Source: JAAOIF01 sp965217125
Lineage (GTDB): Bacteria > Pseudomonadota > Gammaproteobacteria > PS1 > Pseudothioglobaceae
Reading direction: 5' to 3'
Length of the DNA: 64,000 nucleotides
Assembly (NCBI GenBank): GCA_965217125.1
Contig: OZ244244.1
Coordinates: 806,001 to 870,000 of the forward strand
The first letter of the stretch is position 1. Every line of letters begins with the position of its first letter. The notes below the pieces were generated by a model. It saw only the letters and a list, made by a program, of their open reading frames with translations. It was not told the origin of the DNA and made no database searches. The position numbers were made by a program, and so were the translations under genes. Shown here one piece after another: positions 26,265 to 34,026 of this stretch.

Positions 26265-26470
26265 GTTAAATTCTGTATAATCTAAGGGCGTCCAAAGAAA
26301 CTAGAATTAAAGAAGAATTGGCGTGGTTAAAGGTTATTTTTACAATTACAATTACAATTATAATTACCATTTCTGTATCAATTCTTGCTTGGCTTGCAGA
26401 ATTACGAAGTAACTACCAAAGCACTCCAACGGACTGCTCGTCGTGCCCTTTGGGTAAACTCAGCCGTTGA
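26265..26470 (+). pseudogene. Degenerate first integron-type cassette ORF
   Basis: A match to the recombination core GTTRRRY (GTTAAAT, 26265-26271) is followed by TATAAT (26276-26281). An open frame then encodes EELAWLKVIF, a hydrophobic run and ILAWLAELRSNY before entering the attC-like site. The pattern resembles small membrane proteins common in integron cassettes (helix of the type AxLKxxF...SLIAWL). No ATG or clear ribosome-binding site starts it and it ends early, so it is called a remnant. Confidence 0.4.
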
Positions 26471-26485
26471 AGTGAGGCGTTGTAC
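26407..26485 (+). other. attC-like recombination site A
   Basis: Left arm CACTCCAACGGACTG (26422-26436) pairs with right arm CAGCCGTTGAAGTG (26461-26474) apart from a single mismatch and an unpaired A, the extrahelical-base style of folded integron attC sites. The outer boxes are AAGTAAC (26407-26413) and GTTGTAC (26479-26485), close to the RYYYAAC/GTTRRRY consensus. It lies between the remnant ORF and the restriction gene, exactly where a cassette boundary should be. Confidence 0.55.
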
Positions 26486-26608
26486 CTGTTGATGAAGAAT
26501 TTATGTATTATGCTGCATTAAATTCAAAATCATGCCGATTGACGGCTCTTGGTTGCCAATATTGGCGTTTGGTTAATGAAAAGAAATTATGAACAAATAG
26601 GAGTGGAT

Positions 26609-27232
26609 ATGAAAATAGAAGGGCAAATAAAAGAACTTGTAAATAAATATTCAGTCAACTTGAAGAAAAAGATTGATAATCGTATGGAAGAGATGCAAGA
26701 GGATGATAAATCACATTATTTAATTTATCAAGTTTTAGGCGTGACAGATAAAGAGGGGCATCTAATTGACTTATATCAAAATAAAGGTCGATTTTTATAT
26801 AAATACGCTGGTTCTTTTTTAGAAGAGGCAACAAAATTATGTTTTTTGTATAAATTCCCAGAATCTGGAGCAGTAAAAATACCAAATACTATTGGACAGA
26901 GACCTAAGACTTTTGAAATTGATTGTTTGGAGGGTAATAATGCAATTGAAATAAAATGGAGGGATGCGACAACCGATGGAGATCATATAACTAAAGAGCA
27001 TACTAGAATAAAAGTTATCAGTGTGGCTAAGTATAAGCCTATTCGAGTAATGTTTTATTATCCCAATAGAACTCAAGCCATTAAAATTCAAAACATATTA
27101 GAGACACTATATAAAGGCATTGGAGGGGAATATTATTATGGAGACAATGCTTGGAATTATGTTAAAGATAGAACAACTGTTAATTTAAAAAATATTTTAG
27201 AGAAAATTGCTAAAGAAAATTCCGGAGATTGA
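26609..27232 (+). CDS. ApaLI-family-like type II restriction endonuclease
   Basis: 207 residues from the ATG at 26609, which has AGGAG 5 bp upstream; longer in-frame starts at 26549 (TTG) and 26576 lack one. The central block FEIDCLEGNNAIEIKWRD gives D105...E114-x-K116, a PD-(D/E)xK nuclease site, followed by TTDGDHITKEHTRIK. The sequence resembles what I know of the ApaLI family, whose founding member cuts GTGCAC; the family assignment is from memory and the specificity is untested. It is paired with the methyltransferase 3 bp downstream. Confidence 0.7.
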   Translation: MKIEGQIKELVNKYSVNLKKKIDNRMEEMQEDDKSHYLIYQVLGVTDKEGHLIDLYQNKGRFLYKYAGSFLEEATKLCFLYKFPESGAVKIPNTIGQRPKTFEIDCLEGNNAIEIKWRDATTDGDHITKEHTRIKVISVAKYKPIRVMFYYPNRTQAIKIQNILETLYKGIGGEYYYGDNAWNYVKDRTTVNLKNILEKIAKENSGD

Positions 27233-27235
27233 GAA

Positions 27236-28426
27236 ATGGAAAGAGTTTTACAAGGTGATTGCTTAAATGTTTTATCTGATTTCGAGGATCAAACTGTAGA
27301 TTTAATATATTTAGACCCACCATTTTTTACAAATAAAATACATAAACTAAAAACTAGAGACAGAAGTAAAGAGTTCTCATATAGTGATATTTGGAAAAGC
27401 AATGAAGAGTACGGCAATTTTTTATTTAAACGCTTGAAAGAACTAAAAAGGGTTTTAAAAAATGATGGCAGTATTTTTGTTCATTGTGATAAAAACTCTA
27501 CACATATTGTAAAATCTCTACTGGATAATATTTTTGGAGTAAAAGAATTTAGATCTGAAATTATTTGGTATTACAAAAGATGGTCAAATTCAAAAAGAGG
27601 CTTGTTGCCTGCTCACCAAACAATATACTTTTATTCTAAAAACTGCAATTTTAAATTCAATACACTATTTACCGACTACTCAGAAACAACTAATATTGAC
27701 CAAATATTGCAAAAAAGAGCTAAAGACAGCAACGGAAAAACTGTTTACGCAAAAGATAGTAATGGTCAAATAATTGCTAGTGATAAGAAAAAAGGAGTTC
27801 CGTTAAATGATGTTTGGGATATACCTTATTTAAATCCAAAAGCCAAAGAAAGAGTTGGTTATCCAACTCAAAAGCCTATTTTATTATTAGAACAGATTAT
27901 TGAAATAGCCTCAAATGAGGGAGATACAATTCTTGATCCATTTTGTGGAAGTGGAACAACTTTAGTAGCAGCTAAGCTTAAAAACAGAAATGTCATAGGT
28001 ATTGACATCTCTTATGAGGCTATTGAATTAACAAAAGCTAGATTAGAAAAATTAGTAAAAAGCGAATCTAATTTACTAAAAAACGGAAGAAAATCATATC
28101 AAACAGTCGACGAACTTGTAGAGAAGTTATTATACGACATAGAGTATATTCCTGTTCATAGAAATGCTGGAATAGATGCTATATTAAAAGAAAAATATCA
28201 AGACTCGCCAATACTAATTCGTATTCAGAAAAAGAATGAAACATTAGAAGAGGCGGTATCATTTTTAAGTAAAGCAGTTGAAATTAAAAAGGCAAAGAAA
28301 TCATTTTTAATAAGAACAAATGATATTAAAGCATTATTCAATTATGGCGTTGAAAACGATAATATTATAGTTATTGATTCAGCATCGTATGGACTAAAAA
28401 AAATATTAAATTATGAAAATGTATAA
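27236..28426 (+). CDS. Site-specific DNA methyltransferase (beta-class, N6-A or N4-C)
   Basis: 396 residues. Catalytic DPPF at residues 27-30 precedes the SAM-binding DPFCGSG at 234-240: the beta-class order seen in type II amino-methyltransferases. A ~110-residue target-recognition region lies between them and a ~110-residue C-terminal extension (from about 285) follows. It should protect DNA from the adjacent nuclease. The stop codon lies inside attC-like site B, so the restriction and methylation genes share one cassette-sized unit. Confidence 0.88.
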   Translation: MERVLQGDCLNVLSDFEDQTVDLIYLDPPFFTNKIHKLKTRDRSKEFSYSDIWKSNEEYGNFLFKRLKELKRVLKNDGSIFVHCDKNSTHIVKSLLDNIFGVKEFRSEIIWYYKRWSNSKRGLLPAHQTIYFYSKNCNFKFNTLFTDYSETTNIDQILQKRAKDSNGKTVYAKDSNGQIIASDKKKGVPLNDVWDIPYLNPKAKERVGYPTQKPILLLEQIIEIASNEGDTILDPFCGSGTTLVAAKLKNRNVIGIDISYEAIELTKARLEKLVKSESNLLKNGRKSYQTVDELVEKLLYDIEYIPVHRNAGIDAILKEKYQDSPILIRIQKKNETLEEAVSFLSKAVEIKKAKKSFLIRTNDIKALFNYGVENDNIIVIDSASYGLKKILNYENV

Positions 28427-28493
28427 CAAATCGTTGCACATGGACACGCTTTCCGCTCCGCTCCAAGCGTGCCAGTGAACTCAAGCGTTAGAT
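28421..28493 (+). other. attC-like recombination site B (best candidate)
   Basis: It begins GTATAAC (28421-28427) and ends AAGCGTTAGATGC with the core GTTAGAT at 28487-28493, very like the ends of known attC sites. CACGCTT (28445-28451) pairs perfectly with AAGCGTG (28465-28471) around a 13-base loop. The outer arms GCACATGGA and CCAGTGAAC pair with a few unpaired bases on one side only, as attC folding requires. It directly abuts the methyltransferase stop codon. Confidence 0.75.
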
Positions 28494-28760
28494 GCTTCCC
28501 TTCATCTTTCTATTAAGTTTCTTTAACTGGAGTAATAAATTAGGGTCATAATAAATTACTTCGCATCAATTCACGCATTTATTGCAACACAGGTTTATTT
28601 TCTGCTATCATAGCCATCAAAATTAAACCATGTAATTAACTTTTTTACTAATAGATAAAATTTGACTGTTTTTTATAGGATTTGTTTTTTAATATCACAT
28701 TATAAGGAAATATGTCCTTATAATAATAGTTAGAGTGCAACCAAATGAGGATATGTCATT
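28494..28760. promoter_or_regulatory. Cassette leader with a perfect 10-bp inverted repeat
   Basis: There is no gene in these 267 bp. ATTATAAGGA (28699-28708) and TCCTTATAAT (28715-28724) form a perfect inverted repeat with a 6-base loop. It ends 36 bp before the ATG of the small exported protein. It lacks a downstream T-run, so an operator or an mRNA hairpin near the 5' end is likelier than a terminator. A fragment TTAGGGTCATAATAAATTA sits at about 28540. Confidence 0.45.
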
Positions 28761-29129
28761 ATGAAAACAATATTTTTTATTTTGAGTTTTTTATTAGCAA
28801 TAGCACAAGCTGATAATTATAAAAACCCATATTCTGAATATATTGAAGATGCTTCTGCTGGCGTTGGCGGAATAATTGGAAATACATTTGGAGGTGCTGT
28901 TGGTGCAACTGTTGGTGCCGCTATTGGAAAATATGGCATAAAAGAAGTTAATAATGCACTAGAAAGATATGTAAATGAATATTCTTATGACCAAAACTAC
29001 ATTAATGAATATGGTGGTTTTATCTATGATGAAAAAGGCAAAACTATTTACCCAACAAAAAATAGCCAAGGTTATCACATTAACGAGCAAAAAATAAAGA
29101 ATCGTTATCCAAATTTAAGACAGGAATAG
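28761..29129 (+). CDS. Exported glycine-zipper protein (122 aa), function unknown
   Basis: A signal peptide (MKTIFFILSFLLAIAQA) is followed by a glycine-zipper helix pair (GVGGIIGNTFGG, AVGATVGAAIGKYG, residues ~36-62) and a polar, tyrosine-rich tail. Glycine zippers pack helices in membranes and occur in outer-membrane lipoproteins and in pore-forming or contact-acting peptides. AGGA lies 11 bp before the ATG. It sits 6 bp upstream of a larger exported protein inside the same attC-bounded unit. I do not recognise the family. Confidence 0.7.
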   Translation: MKTIFFILSFLLAIAQADNYKNPYSEYIEDASAGVGGIIGNTFGGAVGATVGAAIGKYGIKEVNNALERYVNEYSYDQNYINEYGGFIYDEKGKTIYPTKNSQGYHINEQKIKNRYPNLRQE

Positions 29130-29135
29130 GTTATT

Positions 29136-30320
29136 ATGAAAAATATATCAATAATATTAGCATTAGTATTTTATACAACAGTAGTGCATTCAAATCAATG
29201 TAATGAAATACTTCAATATTCACAAATCACATCTAAAATTATTTCAAACAAGAGTGATTTTGAAAGTCAAGTTGAAGATTTTTGCGATGAATACAAGAGT
29301 TCAGAAGGGATAACAAGTAATAGTAGTCTCGGCATAAAATATAAAGTTTTATCATTAAACTCTTCTGGTGGTAAAACCAGCACAAAACAGTTGTATAAGA
29401 AATACTGTAAGAATAAACAATACGAAAGAAAAACAAATAACGATTTTAACTCTTATATTAAATCTATTAATCCTCGTGGATATTCTGCATATCAATCATG
29501 TATAAGTGCCTCAAAAGATTTAACATATAAATGGAATAATAAGAAAGCTAATGGTTTTACAGTTAATATTGGCTTTAATAGCAGTACATCAGGCACATCT
29601 GCAAAATTATATTATAGTGTTATACCAGATAAAGTTAATTGCTCATGGTGGAGAGGACATAAAGGCAAAGAAATCACATTCAAAAAAGATGAAAAAAAGG
29701 TTGTGCTAACTTGCAAAAGAGATAAAGAACATCAAAATGAGACAGCATATATTACTATTGATAGAATTAACGCAAAATATGACCCAATAGAAATACCTTG
29801 GAGTGCATTTAATAAAAATGGCGTGCCAATTGATACAATAGATAGTTTTAGACGAGAAATAGGCGATATAAGCCAAGAATTAAATGCTAAAACAGCAGAG
29901 TTGGAAAAAATTCAAAAGAGCTTAGAAAATAAAGTAGGTGCTAACACTAAAAATATAAGCCCTACATACGATACTGGATGGCTTGATGTTAAAACTTGTG
30001 GTGACACAATAAAAACAAATATTGGTTTTGAAGGATTACCATATCATATTACTGCTTATTACAAATATAAACGAAAAGATGGATCAATATCAATAATCCC
30101 ATGGGGTACAAACCAGTACGGTGATGGAAATCAGGCTAATGGTATTGTTATGGATTTTGATGAAAAAAGTAATTTATATATACGACAGCCATGCGGCAAC
30201 ACTAAATTCAATGGTATATTACATCTTGGTAGGTACAAGGATAGAGACAACATACATAATAAGAACATATCACATATAAAACAAGCAGAGTTTAAAGTGA
30301 TGGTGTGGAAAGCATTCTAA
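29136..30320 (+). CDS. Exported cysteine-containing protein with central coiled coil (394 aa)
   Basis: Signal peptide MKNISIILALVFYTTVVHS; then an N-terminal region with cysteines spaced through residues ~22-170, a beta-rich middle containing VNCSWWRGHKGKE, a predicted coiled coil (IGDISQELNAKTAELEKIQK, ~245-265) and a C-terminal domain starting TYDTGWLDVKTCG. The layout (exported N-domain, coiled-coil stalk, compact beta C-domain) recalls trimeric stalk or receptor-binding proteins, but no family is recognised. AGG lies 8 bp before the ATG. Its stop is within attC-like site C, so it and the glycine-zipper gene form one unit. Confidence 0.75.
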   Translation: MKNISIILALVFYTTVVHSNQCNEILQYSQITSKIISNKSDFESQVEDFCDEYKSSEGITSNSSLGIKYKVLSLNSSGGKTSTKQLYKKYCKNKQYERKTNNDFNSYIKSINPRGYSAYQSCISASKDLTYKWNNKKANGFTVNIGFNSSTSGTSAKLYYSVIPDKVNCSWWRGHKGKEITFKKDEKKVVLTCKRDKEHQNETAYITIDRINAKYDPIEIPWSAFNKNGVPIDTIDSFRREIGDISQELNAKTAELEKIQKSLENKVGANTKNISPTYDTGWLDVKTCGDTIKTNIGFEGLPYHITAYYKYKRKDGSISIIPWGTNQYGDGNQANGIVMDFDEKSNLYIRQPCGNTKFNGILHLGRYKDRDNIHNKNISHIKQAEFKVMVWKAF

Positions 30321-30371
30321 CAAATCATTCCGGCGGACTGCTTGCGCGTCAGGTGAGTTTGGTTGTTATAC
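30315..30371 (+). other. attC-like recombination site C
   Basis: It opens TTCTAACAAATCATTCCGGC directly at the upstream gene's stop and closes TTGTTATAC with the core GTTATAC (30365-30371), a common attC ending. The two outer boxes TAACAA and TTGTTA pair perfectly, but the inner arms pair poorly, so this could be a chimeric or decayed site. Spacing (57 bp) fits a short attC. Confidence 0.5.
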
Positions 30372-30394
30372 GTTTTTCCAAAATGGAGTTTGAA

Positions 30395-30631
30395 ATGAGA
30401 GTAGATTTAGAATTTTTTGGTTCGTTACTTTCAGTATTCGTTGAATCTAAAAATGCACATATTGATTTCAATGATATAAGTAATGCTGTTGTAGAAACTG
30501 AGGTAAATGGTGAAATATCAGAGAAACTAGCATTCCACTTACAGCTAGCATTAGACAACCAGTTAATTGGCAAGCGTTCAGGTGCAGCGTACACCTTGAA
30601 GTGGCAAATTATGGCAAACTTCCAGCATTGA
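30395..30631 (+). CDS. Small cassette protein, DUF2513-like (78 aa)
   Basis: It starts MRVDLEFFGSLLSVFVESKN after TGGAG 6 bp upstream; the longer frame from 30305 runs through attC-like site C and is rejected. The block EKLAFHLQLALDNQLIGKR resembles the helix-strand core of DUF2513 proteins (a FHLxLLxDxGLI pattern), which are short winged-helix-like proteins frequent in mobile DNA. The usual C-terminal segment is absent. The assignment is tentative. Confidence 0.5.
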   Translation: MRVDLEFFGSLLSVFVESKNAHIDFNDISNAVVETEVNGEISEKLAFHLQLALDNQLIGKRSGAAYTLKWQIMANFQH

Positions 30632-30854
30632 GTTAGTTGTTTGGATTGGTAATAAAGCCATAAAGCCAATAAGTTAGTCTGATTTATAGCATTTAAACCA
30701 TTATTTTGCTATGTGGAGGGAATTTAATAAAAAGCACTAATAGGTCGTGGTTTATGATATTATGTTTTTTAATTTTAAAATTAAGGCTAAAAAGAAAAAT
30801 AAATCGGTTTTTTGAGTTTTTCTACAGGCTCGTTATAAATCTCAAAGGTAGCTT
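30632..30854. other. Intergenic, no feature recognised
   Basis: This AT-rich spacer between the DUF2513-like gene and the NYN gene contains TATGATATTATG around 30753, which may hold a -10 box. A short inverted phrase is present (ATAAAGCCATAAAGCC repeat at 30651). No attC-like ending could be identified, so whether the NYN gene is a separate cassette is unclear. Confidence 0.4.
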
Positions 30855-31577
30855 ATGAACAACGGCAAGAGAATAGCACTACTTATTGACTGTGATAATG
30901 TTAGTCACAGTTCAATCAAGGGGGTTATTGAGGAGTTGGCAAAATATGGCACGGTGAATATTCGCCATGCACATGGAGATTGGAACGATAAACATCTATC
31001 TAATTGGATTAAAGAGCTGCATGTACACGCAATTAGACCAATGCAACAGTTTGCATATACCAAAGGGAAAAATGCAACAGATTCTGCAATAATTATTGAT
31101 GCAATGGATTTACTTTATGGTGGAAATGTTAATGCATTTGCACTTATGTCTAGTGACAGCGATTTTACTCCTTTGATATTAAGAATTCTTGAAAGTGGCA
31201 TTCCTGTTTATGGTTTTGGAGCACAAAAAACACCTCAACCATTTGTTGATGCGTGTTCTACATTTATTTATATAGAAAATCTTTCCTGTAAAAATAAAGA
31301 AATAGTAAATAAATCTCAACAAAAAATCAAACAAACTTTAATGCAAGACGATGCTTTAATTAAATTATTAAGGACAGCTGTTGAGCAAACATCAGGAGAT
31401 GATGGCTGGTCTCTGTTAAATAGGGTGGGCTTATATATTACAAATAATAGTTCATTTTCTCCACTTAATTATGGCTACAAAAAACTTGGAGATTTGGTGA
31501 AAGAAAGTGAATTATTTGAAATGAAATTTGCAGAAGATAAAAGCACTATTTCCATTAAAGATAAAAATTTAAAATAG
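30855..31577 (+). CDS. NYN-domain ribonuclease-like protein with C-terminal OST-HTH/LOTUS domain
   Basis: 240 residues. The N-terminal PIN-like NYN domain shows the acidic site: LIDCDN (D12, D14), TDSAIIIDAMD (D76, D82) and MSSDSDF (D101, D103). After a linker the C-terminal residues ~170-236 (DDGWSLLNRVGLYI, FSPLNYGYKKLGDLV) form an OST-HTH/LOTUS RNA-binding domain. This architecture is a known bacterial family thought to cleave or bind structured RNA; its target is unknown. Seated in the island, a defence or RNA-surveillance role is possible but is inference. Confidence 0.85.
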   Translation: MNNGKRIALLIDCDNVSHSSIKGVIEELAKYGTVNIRHAHGDWNDKHLSNWIKELHVHAIRPMQQFAYTKGKNATDSAIIIDAMDLLYGGNVNAFALMSSDSDFTPLILRILESGIPVYGFGAQKTPQPFVDACSTFIYIENLSCKNKEIVNKSQQKIKQTLMQDDALIKLLRTAVEQTSGDDGWSLLNRVGLYITNNSSFSPLNYGYKKLGDLVKESELFEMKFAEDKSTISIKDKNLK

Positions 31578-31835
31578 TTGGGGTCAGAGCAAAATTAAAT
31601 TAAAATAGTAAAAAATATTTTAAAAACAGTTATTTATGATAGTAAAACCACCTAACAAATCACTCCACCAGAAACAATGTCTTCTGCTTTGTAGAAATTA
31701 TTAGATATTTCTTCAGTTAAGTTATATTTTTTGTTTATTTTTTCCAAGTTATTTCTCTATAAGTATAATGCCATAATGCAGCGAATGATTGTAACGGAAT
31801 ACATACAACCGTCAAGATTATTTTTTGTAAAATGC
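31578..31835. other. Right end of the island, with a minus-strand gene remnant
   Basis: It begins TTGGGGTCAGAGCAAAATTA, a phrase type I associate with ends of small REP/IS200-like elements (weak). TAACAAATCACTCCACC at 31653-31669 also occurs at the left edge (25504-25520). On the minus strand 31747-31652 is open as LEKINKKYNLTEE...ISNNFYKAED and ends GGVIC, a likely gene-end remnant. TATAAT near 31763 could be the recQ -10. Confidence 0.45.
31652..31747 (-). pseudogene. C-terminal remnant of an unrecognised small protein
   Basis: 31 codons from TTG to TAG spell LEKINKKYNLTEEISNNFYK and end AEDIVSGGVIC. The codons look protein-like, with no repeats, but the frame is closed upstream by TAG and there is no start or ribosome-binding site. 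It may be the end of an antitoxin or other small mobile gene. Family unknown. Confidence 0.35.
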
Positions 31836-31887
31836 AAACTCAAAACTAAACACTTCAATACATAATGAAACAGACTAAACACCAAAT
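31836..31887 (+). repeat. Right copy of the recQ 5' region (island edge)
   Basis: It pairs with 25454-25504. The shared run around the start codon is AATGAAACAGACTAAA on both sides. This copy leads into intact recQ, so the island restored the gene's 5' end when it entered, as genomic-island attachment sites often do. Confidence 0.75.
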
Positions 31888-34003
31888 ATTACAAAACACT
31901 TTCGGCTTTGAGAAGTTTCGACCGCTACAAGAGGGGGTGGTTGATAAAATTTTGAATGGGGAGGATGTGTTGCTGATTTTGCCGACAGGGGGTGGGAAGT
32001 CTTTGTGTTATCAACTGCCTGCTTTGCTGATGGAAGGGGTGGTTGTGGTGGTTTCGCCGTTATTGGCACTTATGCAGGATCAAATACATGGTTTGCGGGC
32101 AAAGGGGGTTGATGCTGTGATGATGTCATCAATACAAAATTTTTCTGAAATAACTAAGACGGAGGCGAATTTACAAAATGGGGCGGCTAAATTGGTTTTT
32201 GTTGCACCTGAGCGTTTACAAAACTCGCAATTTTTACAATTTTTAAGCACAATTGATATTGCTTTTTTTGTTATCGATGAGGCGCATTGTGTTAGTCAAT
32301 GGGGGCATGAGTTTCGTGCAGATTATCGTCAATTAGGGTTGTTAAAATCACATTTTCCCACAATAGGTATCGCGGCTTTTACTGCTACAGCCACCAAGCA
32401 GGTGGAAAAGGATATTGTCAATCAGTTGCAATTTAAGCAAAATGATAATATTATTCGTGGCAAAGTTTACCGTGACAATTTATTTATTAGCGTCCAATCT
32501 CGGCAAGGCAATGGTCAGCGGCAATTGCTGAATTTCTTAGAAAATCACAAGCAAGAACAAGGCATTATCTATACGCTATCAAGAAAAAATACTGAATCAT
32601 TGAGCCAATTTTTAAATAAGCAAGGGCTAAAATCGTGCGCCTATCATGCTGGATTATCCACTCAGGAGCGGCATCAGGCATTTAATCAATTTGTTAATGA
32701 TGAAATAAATATCATGGTAGCAACCATCGCTTTTGGAATGGGGATTGATAAAAGTAATATTCGTTTTGTGGTGCATATGTCTATTCCTAAAACGATGGAG
32801 GCTTATTATCAAGAGATGGGTCGTGCAGGTAGAGATGGCTTACAAAGTTCTGTGTTATTACTATATTCCACAGCAGATTTAGGTTCATTATGGCACTTTA
32901 TTACAGAGATTGAAGATAAAAATTATCGAAACTTGGCGTATCAAAAATTGGACTTAATAAAAAAGTATGCCTTTAGTGAAAATTGCAGGCACAAGGCACT
33001 AAGCCAGTATTTTGATGATGATATGCAGCCATGCCAAAGCCAATGCGATAATTGCCTGAATCCTGATGTTGAGCGCCGCGATATTAGCGAGCAGGCAAAA
33101 ATGTTTTTATCGGCTGTTTATCGCACCAAGCAAAATTTTGGACAAATCTATATTATTGATGTTTTATTGGGTTCAAAAAATCAAAAAGTATTGAACAATC
33201 AACATCAAGGGTTATCAGTTTATGGTATCGGTGCTGATACAAATCGAGCAACATGGAAAATTATTGGCGATAGATTGTTAGAAATAAACGCATTAGAAAT
33301 AGGTGAATTTAAGGCATTAAAACTAACTAATATCGCCAAACAAATATTAACCAATAAACAGAGTGTTGATATTCGTAGTGCTAATTTGCAGCAAAATTCT
33401 ACGCCAGTAAAGGCAGGGCTTAGCTCAAAATCTAAGATGGAGTATGAGGTAAATAGTGATATTTTTGAAAAATTACAGGCACTCAGAAGAGAAATAGCCC
33501 AAGAAGAATCAATGCCCGCCTATATTATTTTTGATAATAAAACACTAAATGAGATGGCACACTTTTTGCCAGATAGTGAAGAAAAATTATTGCAAATTAA
33601 TGGGGTAGGTCAAGTTAAATTAGATAAATATGGCAAGCGTTTTTTGGCATTATTAAGCAGTTTAAGAGCGGATGATTTTGAAGAGCCAATTAAGGATATT
33701 ATCGCCCATCCAGCTAAACTACACAAAACTTATCAAGAAACCTTAGATTTGATTGAGCAAAATCAATCTATTGAGGCAATTTGTGAGCAAAGAGATTTAA
33801 GCCTCAGCACTATTTTAGGGCATATCAATAAATTGGTTGATGCACAAAAAATACCACCCACAATAAGAGCACAGCTTTTTGCTACAATACAATTAGATGA
33901 ATCAATCAACGCTTGGATTACACAAGGCATTGATAAACTTGGGTCAATTGAAGACATATATAGTTATTTAGCCATTTTCAAACAAATAAATTTTGACAAA
34001 TAA
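31865..34003 (+). CDS. recQ: ATP-dependent DNA helicase RecQ
   Basis: 712 residues. Helicase motif I is LPTGGGKSLCYQLPAL (TGGGKS at 41-46), motif II VIDEAHCVSQWGHEF, motif VI QEMGRAGRDG. The zinc module C-RHKALSQYF...C-QSQC-DNC follows, then the winged helix, an HRDC domain (residues ~535-600) and an extra C-terminal helical region. It unwinds DNA in RecF-pathway recombination. It was presumably cotranscribed with tusA before the island entered; now it needs a promoter at the island's right end. Confidence 0.95.
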   Translation: MKQTKHQILQNTFGFEKFRPLQEGVVDKILNGEDVLLILPTGGGKSLCYQLPALLMEGVVVVVSPLLALMQDQIHGLRAKGVDAVMMSSIQNFSEITKTEANLQNGAAKLVFVAPERLQNSQFLQFLSTIDIAFFVIDEAHCVSQWGHEFRADYRQLGLLKSHFPTIGIAAFTATATKQVEKDIVNQLQFKQNDNIIRGKVYRDNLFISVQSRQGNGQRQLLNFLENHKQEQGIIYTLSRKNTESLSQFLNKQGLKSCAYHAGLSTQERHQAFNQFVNDEINIMVATIAFGMGIDKSNIRFVVHMSIPKTMEAYYQEMGRAGRDGLQSSVLLLYSTADLGSLWHFITEIEDKNYRNLAYQKLDLIKKYAFSENCRHKALSQYFDDDMQPCQSQCDNCLNPDVERRDISEQAKMFLSAVYRTKQNFGQIYIIDVLLGSKNQKVLNNQHQGLSVYGIGADTNRATWKIIGDRLLEINALEIGEFKALKLTNIAKQILTNKQSVDIRSANLQQNSTPVKAGLSSKSKMEYEVNSDIFEKLQALRREIAQEESMPAYIIFDNKTLNEMAHFLPDSEEKLLQINGVGQVKLDKYGKRFLALLSSLRADDFEEPIKDIIAHPAKLHKTYQETLDLIEQNQSIEAICEQRDLSLSTILGHINKLVDAQKIPPTIRAQLFATIQLDESINAWITQGIDKLGSIEDIYSYLAIFKQINFDK

Positions 34004-34026
34004 CTCTAAATAGTAGAGAAAATAGG

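Noticed and set aside
28441..28493. Inverted repeat after the methyltransferase considered as a plain terminator
   Set aside because: No T-run follows the stem, and the outer boxes match attC ends far better.
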